Part shown: positions 22,462 to 32,889 of the stretch, piece after piece
How the letters are laid out: each line of letters opens with the position of its first letter
How positions within the stretch are numbered: position 1 is the stretch's first letter
Assembly (NCBI GenBank): GCA_008704415.1
Contig: VXIS01000065.1
Location: 62,001-126,000, forward strand
Length of the DNA stretch: 64,000 nt
Reading direction: 5' to 3'
Origin: Sphaerosporella brunnea
Lineage: Eukaryota > Ascomycota > Pezizomycetes > Pezizales > Pyronemataceae
The notes under the pieces: generated by a model
What the model was told of the DNA's origin: nothing
What the model saw: only the letters and a program-made list of their open reading frames with translations
Database searches by the model: none
Made by a program: the position numbers and the translations under genes

Positions 22462-22782
22462 TTAGATATTTCCGGAGCAAGCCTGGATATATAGTATCTC
22501 AATATCCAGAGCAAGCCTGTATCCGTCGGTGATCGGAGTCGCATAGAACTCCCGCCTAAGGGATTTAGTCGCGGCGGTGATCAACAATCGTCGGTTCGCG
22601 ATCCAAATCGCGTTGATAAAGTCACTGCTTGCAAGGTAGGGGCGGATTTGAGAAGGCGTGCCATCGTCGCTGAAATCCGCTCTGTTGCTCGCCATGTCCT
22701 CGAGGGTGGGGCTTTGGAGGATGTATTGGAGGATGTAGAGGTGAATCTCTGTCGGGAGCGATAATAGGGTGGGTGGTGGCAT
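22462..22782 (-). CDS. F-box-like protein fragment, 106 aa
   Basis: An ATG at 22782 opens a frame beginning MPPPTLLSLPTEIHLYILQY, which fits the start of a fungal F-box (LxxLPxEIxxxI), the motif that binds Skp1 in SCF ubiquitin ligases. The remaining 80 residues show no leucine-rich repeats or other substrate-binding domain. The frame ends soon after a local duplication (GAGCAAGCCTG repeated near 22477 and 22510), so it may be truncated or frameshifted. It could also be an unrelated ORF. Confidence 0.4.
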   Translation of the reverse strand: MPPPTLLSLPTEIHLYILQYILQSPTLEDMASNRADFSDDGTPSQIRPYLASSDFINAIWIANRRLLITAATKSLRREFYATPITDGYRLALDIEILYIQACSGNI

Positions 22783-23798
22783 CGCAGGTTGTTATTGTAG
22801 AAGAGCTGTTGTTGGCAGAAGAGACGCGTTGTCGCGTGGGTGTCATGACAGAGTGCGAAGCGACGGGGTCATGTGATGTGTGAGTGATTTGTGGTGAGTT
22901 AGCGCCGCGCCCGACAGCAACCCAGTCGCGTTGACACAAGGCTTAGCCATCTTGCAACTGGATAGAATGAATCTTGCTATGGTGCCGGAGAAGACATTTC
23001 CAACATCGACCACGCCGATGCAGTCAATACTGGAATAACGAGTGAGTAGTCAGGGCAGAGCAGTGAGGCTGGGATGGAAAGTAACGTGTCAAAGCCTGAC
23101 ACACAGTGCCCGACACCCGGCCGTGAACGGGACCGCGTGGGAATGATTGTTGACTCTGGGGAATAGCGTGTGTATGATTGCAATAAGCCCGGTCAGCGTG
23201 TTCATAAACCCAGCTAGAGTGCCCGACAGCCAATCCGGACGCGACGTCGTTTCGGACAAAAAAGCAAACATGCATCCATTCAGCGCCGACTGAGTTATGA
23301 ATTCTACAAAACATGGCGGTTGCGGTTGCGGTTCCCGATGAGAGCATCGGGGAATGGGTCCGGCCGTCGTGCGCTATGAAGCCTGGAGCGTCAGTGCAGG
23401 TTCAGCGCAAGGCGGCGGCGGTAGTCAACAAAATAGAGGAACACCAAGCCTTTGTATCAAGCAGGAGTCCAGTCTACACCCGTCCCTCCAGAGAGAATGG
23501 CCATCTCTGGCTCATAAAAGCAAAGCGTTCCCCGCCACAAAACCTCTCAGGCTCCTGAGCACCTCCTACTTCGGAGCCGTCCTTTCATACGGCAGAACTC
23601 CAGAGCTTTTTTTTTTAAATTTTTTTTTTCGGCCAGGCACTGTCTGTTCCTTGCTTACCTAGCTGGGCAGTTCATGTTTGCCCCCAACGAGGACAAAAAA
23701 GAGGTCCATACGAAGCGCGAACGCGAACGCCAACGCAACCCTTATACTCTGAATTCAATGTGAACCAACACTCGAGGCATTGAGGCCAACCAGGCTGA
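22783..23798. other. No supported gene
   Basis: Only short overlapping ORFs; a T-rich run lies at 23609-23631. Confidence 0.35.
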
Positions 23799-24422
23799 AT
23801 GGCACTTCAGAGCCCACATCCAACCTCAATGGCAGCTGTTACTGAGAACTATATCTACCTCCGAAAGCGCCTCACATGCTCTCCGCATCTCGGGCCCACC
23901 ACCACCACCACTACCACCACTACTAACAACAACAACAACAACGACAACAACATGCCGAAATCCGCGCGCAAATCCATCCTCAAGCAAGCCAGCGACGGCC
24001 CCCTCCAGCGCAACAACAAAAACGTCAGGTTCGCCGCCACCCGCCACCGAATCACCCAGCGGAAGAACGTGTACGTCTACTACATGCACGTGCTTCCAGA
24101 GGCGCTGGAGAGCCCCGGCGGAGAGCCGAGCGCTCTCCACGACGTGTTCTTTGAGGGGAAGTCGCGCTATGAGCCGCTGCTCAGGGGCGCCCTCATCACC
24201 ATCACCGTTGAGCTCCCCGAGACCTTGGCGCATGTGCGCTGGCCGCCGGCCGTGGTTGTCCGGGATTTGGGTTTAGAGCGGAGCGGCGATAGGGATGAGG
24301 GTGACGGTGGTGACGGCGATGATGGTGATGACGAAAATGAGGAGAAGTGGGAGGTGAGCGACAAGGAGGAGGAGCAGGAGGAGGAGGAGGGGGTTGCCGA
24401 TTCGGAGGACGGGCTTGTATAA
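23799..24422 (+). CDS. Hypothetical acidic-tailed protein with SILK and RVxF-like motifs
   Basis: ATG at 23799 gives 207 aa; an in-frame ATG at 23952 (156 aa) after a Thr/Asn simple-sequence run (ACC/AAC repeats) is an equally good start. Just after the second Met the product reads RKSILKQ and, 13 residues later, KNVRFA. This is a SILK motif followed by an RVxF-type motif, the combination and order used by many regulators to dock on protein phosphatase 1. The middle (KNVYVYYMHVLPEAL ... VFFEGKSRYEPLLRGALI) is compact and free of low complexity. The last 55 residues are an Asp/Glu-rich tail. No family recognised. The phosphatase link is inference from short motifs, which can occur by chance. 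Confidence 0.45.
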   Translation: MALQSPHPTSMAAVTENYIYLRKRLTCSPHLGPTTTTTTTTTNNNNNNDNNMPKSARKSILKQASDGPLQRNNKNVRFAATRHRITQRKNVYVYYMHVLPEALESPGGEPSALHDVFFEGKSRYEPLLRGALITITVELPETLAHVRWPPAVVVRDLGLERSGDRDEGDGGDGDDGDDENEEKWEVSDKEEEQEEEEGVADSEDGLV

Positions 24423-25095
24423 AAAAATCAAAAAGGCATGCCATAGACGGCTTGGATGACTTACAATCCTGTTTGCAGTCGGGAGGCAGCACAACATCAA
24501 GGTTTTGCTGTTTGGTTTGGGGCTGGGGCTTCCGGGGTCAATATCAATAATGTGAAAGGAATAGAGCAGTAGGATAAGGCTTTCAGGGTCCCAAACCCAA
24601 GCTAGGGGAGTTTCAAACCGACTGGTGCCTTGGAGAAAGCATCTCGGGGCTTGCGGAAATCAGGAGCTCAGACCATAGACAAAAATCATCACAGCTCACT
24701 TGCTACCCGCACACCATACCATAGAACCCTCTGCCAGTAATAGACGGCTAATCCAAACCACAGCGTATTCAGACTTCGAGTTTTGTTTGTTTTATGCGAT
24801 GAAATAGTCCATATATACGCCATTCGTGGTCCGAGGTTGCTGCATCGCCGAATGAGTAAAATCATAGCATAGCGACCCCCTTGTTGGCAATTTTCACCAA
24901 TGGCTATATTATTTACCTTATTTACACTAGTCTGGAAAGTAGCGTGCCACCGGAAAGGTTTGAGCATGGTCATTTCCTCGCCTTCGATACTCCAGTGGAC
25001 GGTTCGGTTCCCGCACCCCGCCAGCTACCCTTATATAGTGTTGCCCATGAACGGAGTTACGTTCAGGTTATATTCAGTAACCTTGGTGAGTAGTC
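24423..25095. other. No supported gene
   Basis: Short ORFs only. A TATATA-containing stretch near 25032-25038 lies about 60 bp upstream of the next ORF. Confidence 0.3.
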
Positions 25096-25437
25096 ATGAC
25101 ATCGTTCGTAACTTTTGTCTTAGCAAGTAGAACAGCGACGACACCGGCGCTTCAATCTACCACATGCCCGACGCCCGCTGCAATAGAGAAAATCACGTAC
25201 ATTTATTCTACCGATCCCTATATATATAGAGAAGTTTCCGGCGCGAAAATTTACCCGGCTTCCCAGCGAGTGCCAATTACCTATAATGCAGTTGGTGGCG
25301 CGTTTTCCGGTGGCGTTTTGCGGAGGCTCAACCCTGAATTTCCGACCAACTGCACAGCTCTATCATTCTGGAGCGGAGCCATATCGACGACACTGAATGA
25401 AAGCAACTGCGCCGTGTTTCACACACATGCGCCCTGA
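25096..25437 (+). CDS. Hypothetical protein, 113 aa, possibly secreted
   Basis: ATG-initiated frame with a short hydrophobic start (MTSFVTFVLAS) that could act as a weak signal peptide, then a Thr/Pro-rich segment with a first Cys, a Tyr-rich middle (ITYIYSTDPYIYREVSG), and two further cysteines near the C-terminus. A TATATA lies about 60 bp upstream. The signal is short and there is an alternative reading in which GTGAGT just before the ATG is an intron donor. Not recognised. Confidence 0.25.
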   Translation: MTSFVTFVLASRTATTPALQSTTCPTPAAIEKITYIYSTDPYIYREVSGAKIYPASQRVPITYNAVGGAFSGGVLRRLNPEFPTNCTALSFWSGAISTTLNESNCAVFHTHAP

Positions 25438-25740
25438 CTGCAACGTACATATGACTTTACTTCAAGTGGCGCTGTACTAATGACTGCACACCGTGTGGTC
25501 TTTCTTCTAATTGGCAAGCGTGAGGAGTGCGGTCATGCATTCTCACTCTGTCCACTCCCGCCTGCTCAGTAACCCACCATTCAACTCCACACCTCCCCTC
25601 TCAACCAAGCGACAAAGAAAATAAAAGAAATGCATAAGAAAGTTAATAAAAAAGTCCACGCGCTTAGGCAACAAAATCTACGCAAAGGGGAGAGCAACAA
25701 AAACCTTCCGCTCCCAGGCGTGTAGGAGGCGGCGAGGAAG

Positions 25741-25829
25741 CCCCAGGACTTGAACCGGGGCACCCCAGCTGTGAAGGGGTACCAGTCCTACCCAGCAGTT
25801 TATACCACTGGGCCATGGGGGCTTTTTGA
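25741..25829 (-). repeat. tRNA-like sequence (probable pseudogene or SINE head)
   Basis: Read on the minus strand it starts GCCCCCATGGCCCAGTGG (A-box-like) and ends with GGTTCAAGTCC (perfect B box) and a CTGGGGC that could pair with the 5' end. The spacing between boxes is too long for a normal cloverleaf, with about 15 extra bases before a Val/Glu-like anticodon region, so a functional tRNA is unlikely. Confidence 0.5.
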
Positions 25830-26263
25830 TATGAGGTTGAAAGCAGTCGGACCTATAAACACTCGATCTTGTAAGGCCTACTTAGAACCCAAAGGCATGA
25901 CCATTTTCTGTTTGGATGTTGACGGCGACACATTACATGCAAGCTAGATGGCTCCCAGACTCCCAGCTGCGAAGTGCAGAGGACAGGATTTTGGAGCAGC
26001 TCGTCGTCCGAGCCAGCTCGGCACGTTAAAAAAGCACACTGGAAAGAGCCTTCACAGAGTTGATTGTTGACCAGGGTCGGGGTGGGAGTATACTTTTGTA
26101 GACAGGCTGAAACAATTGCGGAGCAACCCCGCGGCCAATGATTCATGTGTTCACTGGGCTTCCACACGTTCCACTATCCGTTATCTAGTCGCAATAATCA
26201 TGCCTGATGAGCAGGTAACACACTCGCCATTGGTCGGTGGTACATCTTTTTCTAAGAAGCTGG

Positions 26264-26489
26264 AATGTCAGCCCAGATGCTCGTGGTGTAGTTGGGGGGC
26301 GCCCCCATATGAAACCAGTCCTGAGCGGGGAAGGAAGACGGTTCATAATCCCGGTGAAATCGGTAGGTTCATCGAGTAGTTACCCGACTTCTCGAGGGGT
26401 CACAAGCCTAGCAAGCTTGGGGATTGAGACAGCGTAGAGACTCCGTTACTTACCCGGAAGGTCCTCGGAGCGCTGATTAATCTTTTGCT
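26264..26489 (+). repeat. tRNA-derived SINE family 2, copy b
   Basis: Second copy of the repeat at 11942-12168, here on the plus strand. The A-box-like TGGTGTAGTTGGG is intact; the B-box region reads GGTTCATAATCCC, slightly altered. A minus-strand ORF that opens with a hydrophobic stretch from about 26661 ends inside this repeat, but it begins at GTG, not ATG. Confidence 0.7.
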
Positions 26490-27211
26490 GTGGGGGTGTA
26501 ATCACATTACTGTCCGCATGCAACCTCAAAGAATTATGGCAGCCCCACCACCCGTCCCCGCCTGTATTAAATCTTTTACTCTTCCAACAGTTGTAAGTTG
26601 TGTTGGGGTTGACATCGTTTGATGAGGCGCATGACAAGACAAACAGAACAAGAATCTTCACAATAAACCCTCGGCGGTGACTTGACTTGCCTGGAACCCT
26701 GCCTTGTTGCTAGGCCCATTTTCTGTAAATGCCAGCACCTGAAAAGTTTTAACACCTTGGTGGAAAAGGTGGTAGGAAAGGTTAAATTTGGGGACTAAGA
26801 CCCCAAATCCGACATGTCCGCCCCATGCGGCCGCGATATGCGTTGCAAACCATACCTCCGTGGAGTCTGTAATCACCCCGGTATCGCGGGATTGAGTTGA
26901 AGGGGTTGAGCGTCGCCACCCGGATGTCGACACCTCCGCTCGATTGTCAATCGAGGCCCAGCACGCTTCACCTGTTTGCGGCGGAGAGCAAACCAGGGGT
27001 CTGTGTGGCTGTTCTTGCGGTGACTTGGGATGACGGTTGGCTAGGTGCTATGTCGTCGTGTGTGAATGCGTCTCCAATATTCACTGGCCCTGGAGCGTCA
27101 CGTGGGCACTCGTCATTCCCAACACAGCGCTCCCCACACCGATCGCACTACAAGAGAGAGCTTTTCCTCTGCCGGTCGCTAACGGTCGACCGTCAGAAAA
27201 CGGTCGATTTA

Positions 27212-28070
27212 CTATGGTTCCGTGCACTTTAAACCTGTACCTTCCGGGATCCGGGCAAACTAGGACTTTTGGCGTGCAGCAACGGTCCGACTCTATGAAT
27301 TTACTACCCATCTTCCTCTAAAATTGCCAGAGCGGCTTCTCCAACTCTCCGGTGGCTTCTATATACACGTTCTTTAAAGGCCTGCGTGCCATACCGTTCT
27401 CCCTGACGATACGCCTCCGTAATCCTATCTACACGGCGGAAAAATTTCCAAACAACCTCATCCGTTATGACGCTCTGCCCGAGACACTCTGGAACCATCG
27501 TCCGAAGTGTTGGCAGTGAATGAGAGCAATGCTGCCGTGCGTAGATCTTGGACCGGCCTCGAACGTGCTTAACTGGGTTCAGTTCGGGATGATATTTGTC
27601 ACGGAGGGGAGCAGACTGGAGGGGCTTAAGGTACTTGCGTACAGAGAGGTGACATACCTTCTTTCAAAATCACGGTCTTTATTTTGTCAAGCCGCTCATC
27701 AGTAATCTGCCTATGACGAGCAGACTGGGGCCATCTGGAACGCACAATTTCCACCTCTTCCCTTGAAATACCCGGTGGCAGCGCGACGTGCGAAAGGACC
27801 GCCTTGCCCTTCTGCCTGCCGCTGTTTCCTTGATCTGGAAACCTAGTACCTTGCCCTCGTTGATGATCGTGAACTTGCCCATCGCTGCTGCTGCAAAAAA
27901 AGAGCCGTAGATTTTTGTATATACGTAGAACCCGCTCCGTTCGCTACATATATCTATCAATTCCGCGTTCCGCGCCCAGCGCGGCGCTGAGGATGACGTG
28001 AATTCACCGTCAAAAGTCCTAGTTTGCCCGGATCCCGGAAGGTACAGGTTTAAAGTGCACGGAACCATAG
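27212..28070 (-). mobile_element. Internally deleted Tc1/mariner-type element, 859 bp
   Basis: Terminal inverted repeats of 60 bp (27212-27271 and 28011-28070) are identical base for base, and TA lies on each side. Inside, on the minus strand, an ATG at 27882 starts a transposase-like frame (MGKFTIINEGKVLGF). After one frameshift it gives an LPPGISREEVE block, and later the YHPELNPVKH...ARQHC block with the terminal AYRQGE...VYRSHRRVGEAA typical of the C-terminus of basidiomycete DDE transposases. The central catalytic region is missing, so it cannot encode an active enzyme. The perfect repeats suggest recent mobilisation by a full-length relative. A related N-terminal fragment is at 63090-63360. 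Confidence 0.9.
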
Positions 28071-28238
28071 TAAATCCTAACGGTCCGGCGCGAGCCAAAC
28101 GCGGCCTTATATAGTCGTCAGTTTCTCGCGTACACCGATACGTATATTCTTGTGATTTCCTTTTCGCAGCCACAACGGCGACATCATGCTCCTCATCTGT
28201 TCGATAGAACTTGGTAGGTATGTACCTAGATTGGTTTA

Positions 28239-28985
28239 GGGCCCGTTTGGATGTCTCGGTACTTAAGCGAAACGTCGGTATTCCTCAACTTCAGAGCAGA
28301 AATAGCGAGGCGCCGTTTGGATGACCTCGGTATCCAACTTCAAAGATCAGAACGGAACCGGAACCGTGAGGCTCTGCACGCGAAAAGTTATACTGACCTC
28401 CAGAGGTCAGTTTCTCTCCGTATGGGCATCCATCTCTCGCGTAGACACACAATCTTTCGCGTAATTCCCCGCCAAATTCCCCGCCACCCCTGCACCAACT
28501 CCAGCGGTCAAAATTATCCACCATGAAACGCAACTACCAGTCCTTTAAAAGCTCAACCTCCGAGTCTGAGTCCGACAGTCACAGTGACAGCGACTGTGAG
28601 AGCGAAATCCTCACACCAGAGATTCTGAGTGAGGTTGGTCTGAACGTGGCTCAGTTTGTGAAAACTCATTACAATAAAGAACCAAATAGTGGCTTTACAA
28701 TTTATACACTGTCATCTGAATCCGCATCCATATCGCTGGGAAGGAGCTCGACGTAGGGGAGAGGCTCGTCGTTGGAGAAAATAGTTGTGTTTGCGGGCGG
28801 CCGGGCGTCGGAGCGTCGTTGCAATATGATGTCTCTATGGTGGTACTTGGGGGGTTCATCCAAACGTTCTTCCATTGGTGTCGGTATCAGTTCGCGTTGC
28901 AACTACCGATACCGATGGATCGAAAATGTACTACCGATACCGACGTTAGACCGATACCGATACCGAGGCCTATGCAAACGGGCCC
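28239..28985. mobile_element. TTA-flanked element (PIF/Harbinger-like), 747 bp
   Basis: Ends are GGGCCCGTTTG and its complement, flanked by the trinucleotide TTA on both sides (28236-28238 and 28986-28988). A 3-bp TTA target duplication and GGGCCCGTTTG-type termini are usual for PIF/Harbinger elements and their MITEs. Inner flanks contain repeated ACCGATACCGAT-like motifs. A 77-codon acidic Ser-rich ORF from an ATG at 28523 (KSSTSESESDSHSDSD near its start) has no recognised domain. Confidence 0.75.
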
Positions 28986-29371
28986 TTATCGGAATTTCGA
29001 TCAGATGGCCATCTTTTCAGTTTTATGCCGTCAAAGCCGAAGCCAAAGCAGGAGAGCTAAATAAGATTAACCTCACCACAGCCAAAGTTTAGGATTCCGT
29101 AAGTGAGTGCGAGCCAAAAACGCTAGACTCAGTTCCCTGCATCACTGCCTTTATAAGGCTGGTTCCCAGCCTCGCGCTCCCTGGGCATCACACGTCTAAT
29201 CTGAGAGCCCACTGCTTTACGCTGCAACTACCGTGAAGAGACCGTCAAACCTCGACGGACATGTGTACACGCAATGATCAACCGGTCACATGCGTACGTA
29301 TAACAATTGCCCCTGGCGCGTAGTTCGTAATTTCTAAAAGCAAATCCAAATAGCTACACCCAAACCGCGCC

Positions 29372-29926
29372 GTGGCGCCCCCACTCGAGTTCTTTGGTTC
29401 CGAAGTCTTATTTACACGCGAACAGCTTGACGCCTACCAGCTTCGATGGAACTGGCCTGCGCCAAACCGGTGGCCCCCGCCCAATGACACGATCGAAAAA
29501 TTCCTAGACCGACGCAAAAAAAACTTCAAGGAAAAGCTGGAAGGAAGAAGTTTGGGGCGTCGAATTTGGGGGTGGTCTCAGTACTTCCTCGGGATTTTTC
29601 CCATCGACGAGGACCAGGTGTTGAGAGGAATTTACGGGTTCAACGAGGATGGGAGCGTCCGCTTGACTCGTCAATTATGTTGCGAATGTACTTGTGGCGG
29701 GTGTGGTGGAGGGTGCCTCGGGAATGGCTGTCCCAGCCGGCCACCCGGGAAGGTGGCTGGCATCCATCATATTAACATGCCTAGCGATGCATACGGGGCG
29801 ACGGGGACGGGGACGGGGACGGGGACAGTCCCCACCCCGCGGGGACGGGGATATCCACGCGGGGATAGGAAACTCCCCGAACCCAGCAAGTCAGCGGGTT
29901 CATCGGATGGCAGCAGACTAGGGTGA
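29372..29926 (+). CDS. Partial ORF lacking an ATG, 3' end made of repeat DNA
   Basis: An open frame of 184 codons whose first possible start is GTG; an in-frame stop lies seven codons upstream and the only internal ATG is late. It may be an exon of an unresolved gene. The first 100 residues look protein-like (ending FPIDEDQVLRGIYGF), followed by a Cys/Gly-rich stretch (CCECTCGGCGGGCLGNGC). From about 29790 the frame runs into an hAT terminal fragment, giving a Gly-Thr repeat and an artificial tail. Family unknown. Confidence 0.25.
   Translation: MAPPLEFFGSEVLFTREQLDAYQLRWNWPAPNRWPPPNDTIEKFLDRRKKNFKEKLEGRSLGRRIWGWSQYFLGIFPIDEDQVLRGIYGFNEDGSVRLTRQLCCECTCGGCGGGCLGNGCPSRPPGKVAGIHHINMPSDAYGATGTGTGTGTVPTPRGRGYPRGDRKLPEPSKSAGSSDGSRLG
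29790..29880 (+). mobile_element. Fragment of the GGGGAC-type hAT element
   Basis: Closely matches the left 85 bp of the element at 7728-8345, including GGGGACAGTCCCCA, GGGGATATCCACGCGGGGA and AAACTCCCCG. No right end or target duplication. Confidence 0.8.
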
Positions 29927-31304
29927 AGGGGATGGTAGCAAAAGATGGTACTTGATGGTGAAATCTGTATTGTTTGTCTCCTCCCTCGGTTCGCAATGTG
30001 CTTGTTTTCCGCCTGCCATGCGCGTACTAGTATTATCATGTAACATGCCGCAATGTGATCATAGGTCGTCACTCACCTACCGCATTGGGGATTATCCAAC
30101 CTCCACTCTGGATCATGAAACATCACTCTGCATTTTGTTCACCACCTTCCTTCTTATATTTCGCTTGCTTTACTTCCTATGGTTCTGTAACTTATTCCTG
30201 GCATTACCTTCTTCAGTGGCGTGATATTCTCTTGATTTGCAGTCACGGTTATGACTCTTTCCTATCAGGTAATTTGTCTTATTTTTTCGCTTTTTCTACA
30301 TTGTTCAGGCAGGTATACATGCGGGTTTCTTTCAATATAAGGCTCTATCGTGTTGGGGGACATCACCATCATCATTCCTACCCTGGAGGTTTAGTATTTA
30401 GCTACCGGGACACGAATTGTTCAGCCATTCTGGCTCCCACTGCATCTACAGGTGTTTCGACTCTACTCTCGCTAGAATAGCCCCTTTCGAGCGTCTGCTT
30501 GAGAGCCTGAGCACCTAAGCACCCTCCATTTGCAACTTAAGGATCCCCGCGTTCCTGTCTACAGTCCGAGTCCTCTGTTTGGCAGCCTTAAGCAGGCTTC
30601 ATTTCTGCCGCATTCATTGCGAGCTTGCATGACAGATTTCAGTCATACCATCGATAGAGAGGCTCCACCGTCTTTTGCTTTCTTCCATTGCTTTCATCGT
30701 CTCGTTTCCTGCAGGAATACAAGTTCGATCGCTTGATGAGCCAAGCCAGCGCGGGAGATCACGCAACGAAAAGCACTGGTAGTAGGTTAACGGCTGGAGG
30801 ACAGAACGAAATGATGATATGCAACCATATGAAATTACCCAATTTTTCACAAGGTGGGAGTGGCGCTGTGAGCTGGTCGGTGCATCGAAGCTCCATTAGT
30901 TGACCTCATGGTCAGAGTCCGTGGTATGGCTCTCGTCCAAGATCTTCCAATTTTGAACTAGATGAGCTATCTCCATTGTCGTGAGGGTGAGGTCGATGAC
31001 AAAGTGGAACTCAGCGTCGTTAGGGGTGTGGCTTCACCGGTATTCTTGATCACCAAGCCGTAGACGTCTATGAGGTTCTCAAAGAAGGGCATGGTTGGAT
31101 TGCTGTTTGCAGAGATGGTTCCAGCCAGGACTGTGGACGTTAAGGTCTCCAACAATACAGTCGTGTGGCAGAATGTCATCTCAAGCTACCCAAGTTGCCT
31201 GGCAAGAGTTATCAGCTTGGAAAACGACTTGAAAGCAGATATATGGTGCAGCTTGACTGCGGGCTAGTGCTGACGGAGGGGCTGGCCTCCCCCACGGTCG
31301 ACGG
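29881..31304. other. No supported gene
   Basis: Short ORFs on both strands, none convincing. About 29970-30015 is similar to 32145-32190 (shared CAATGTGCTTGTTTT), a small dispersed repeat. Confidence 0.3.
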
Positions 31305-31532
31305 AGCATGAGGATTCGGGCGGTTGACGGAATGGAAGGATCTAGGCTGGCTGGAAGGGTTTTCTTTCGGAGGATGGAAGGGTCTAGGTGCCGGGAAAGA
31401 GATTGTGATGGATCGGCGCAGGGAGAGCGGGAGGGTCTGGATGGACCTCGAGGCCCCCCTTAAATAGGGCCCCAAGGACCCCGTCCGGAGTCCTCTCCTT
31501 AACCCAGACCGCACGTCTTCACACAGTTTTCT
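31305..31532 (+). promoter_or_regulatory. Retrotransposon 5' regulatory region, copy 2
   Basis: Plus-strand counterpart of 6338-6552. Contains the CGGTTGACGGAATGGAAGGA and GGTGCCGGGAAAGAGATTGT blocks, a CTTAAATAGGG TATA-like box near 31460, and GACCGCACGTCTTCACACAG about 50 bp on, a plausible transcription start. No gag-like frame follows, so this copy is truncated. Confidence 0.55.
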
Positions 31533-32889
31533 GCCCGCCCACCAACACCCCTTTCTTCCTTTGCTCCATTTCCCTGTAGCTCTGCCCACGGGCGAGGCTG
31601 GGAGGAGTTTAGGCTCGGCCCGGGGGGCTCGGGGTTGGAGCGATCGGGTCACCAACTCCCACCCCTCGGTCCGGGCGAGGGGCAAAGCTTTGGATACCTT
31701 GGTTGTTCACAGTTATTTGTTTGGTTTTAAGTTTTCATTGTTTGTCGAGTCTCAAATACATCACCGCGGTCTACAAGCCACCCGCCGGAGGAAAGCACTA
31801 GTTACCACCCTGAAAAGTCATTTCGGGCTGCGGGCGCATACTAACCAACTCGCAGGTGCTGATGACTCTCCAAATATCGTCCAGGTGCTAGTTGCGGATG
31901 AATACTGCACCGATAAAGTGACAAGAGGCTATATGGAGCTGTTCATGGCTTCATGCGTGAGGTTACGCCTGCTCAGTTTCACGCCATATCCGAGGCAGAG
32001 GAGACGCGGCTGCGTCAGTAGATTTATTGAAAAGAGTAGCTGGAGACCGAAGGCAGCAAGTCAGACGGTTTCTCGCATGGCACCAGGCTCGCGTGGGGGG
32101 GGCGGGCCTTTAGTAAAAGATGAGGCTTCACATGAACACTACTGATGGTTTGTCTTGGTCCACAATGTGCTTGTTTTGCGTCTAACATGCGTATATTCTA
32201 TGCCCATTACAGCGCCTCTTTCGCCATCACCACCGGCGCCGGCACTGACCTCCTGAGCTCCCTCCAATGGGCCGTCCATGTCGGAGCGCTCGTGTGCGCA
32301 ACCACTCCGCCGGGCGAAATCGCCGTGCCGCCTACGACGACTGTGCAATGGTTTGGCGGTTGGCTCATGTACCGCGCCATTTTGTCCGATCGCGGCATCA
32401 ACGTGGGCGCACTCAATGTCCGGATGCCTACGGAGTGACTCGGATAGTGCGCAGCCAGTAGCGATTTGCTTTGTACAGGAAGAGAAGCGACTGGGGGGTC
32501 CCAGGACTTTGGTGCTGTAGCTAATCGAACGGCATGAACTTCGAACTCAGCACGTGTGTAGTGCGCTTCAGAAGCCTCCGCCACGCCGCACAAGCCACAC
32601 CAGCCACACCGCACCAGCCACACCCACGCAGCCAAAGTTCAAGTTATCAAGAAGCTTTTATATAGTCTTTTCTGTTCTCCGGTAGTGTTGTAAGCATATG
32701 CTTTTTCGCCGTTCAGGTAGCGTTTGCAGCATATGTTTTTTCAGGTAGAAAGGCTTACTGTCGTTGCCGCAAATAACTATGCTGTCTCTTCTCATAACTC
32801 ACTCGCAACCAACAACTCTCATAAACACCTGGCAACCCCTCCAGCTTCGTTCCTGTGCCATTGACGCAGCAACCCACCGGATAGCGCGC
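31533..32889. other. No strong gene; one ORF upstream of the crinkler-like gene
   Basis: An 83-codon ORF from an ATG at 32187 to 32438 (+) reads smoothly (TVQWFGGWLMYRAIL near its middle) but has no recognised domain. CCACACC-rich short repeats occur at 32588-32625. An in-frame ATG for the next gene also exists at 32779. Confidence 0.3.

Noticed and set aside
25741..25829. Functional tRNA-Val or tRNA-Glu
   Set aside because: Extra bases between the D arm and anticodon region and an imperfect acceptor stem; listed as tRNA-like only.
26446..26661. Small secreted protein with hydrophobic start
   Set aside because: The frame begins at GTG, not ATG, and its end lies in SINE family 2.
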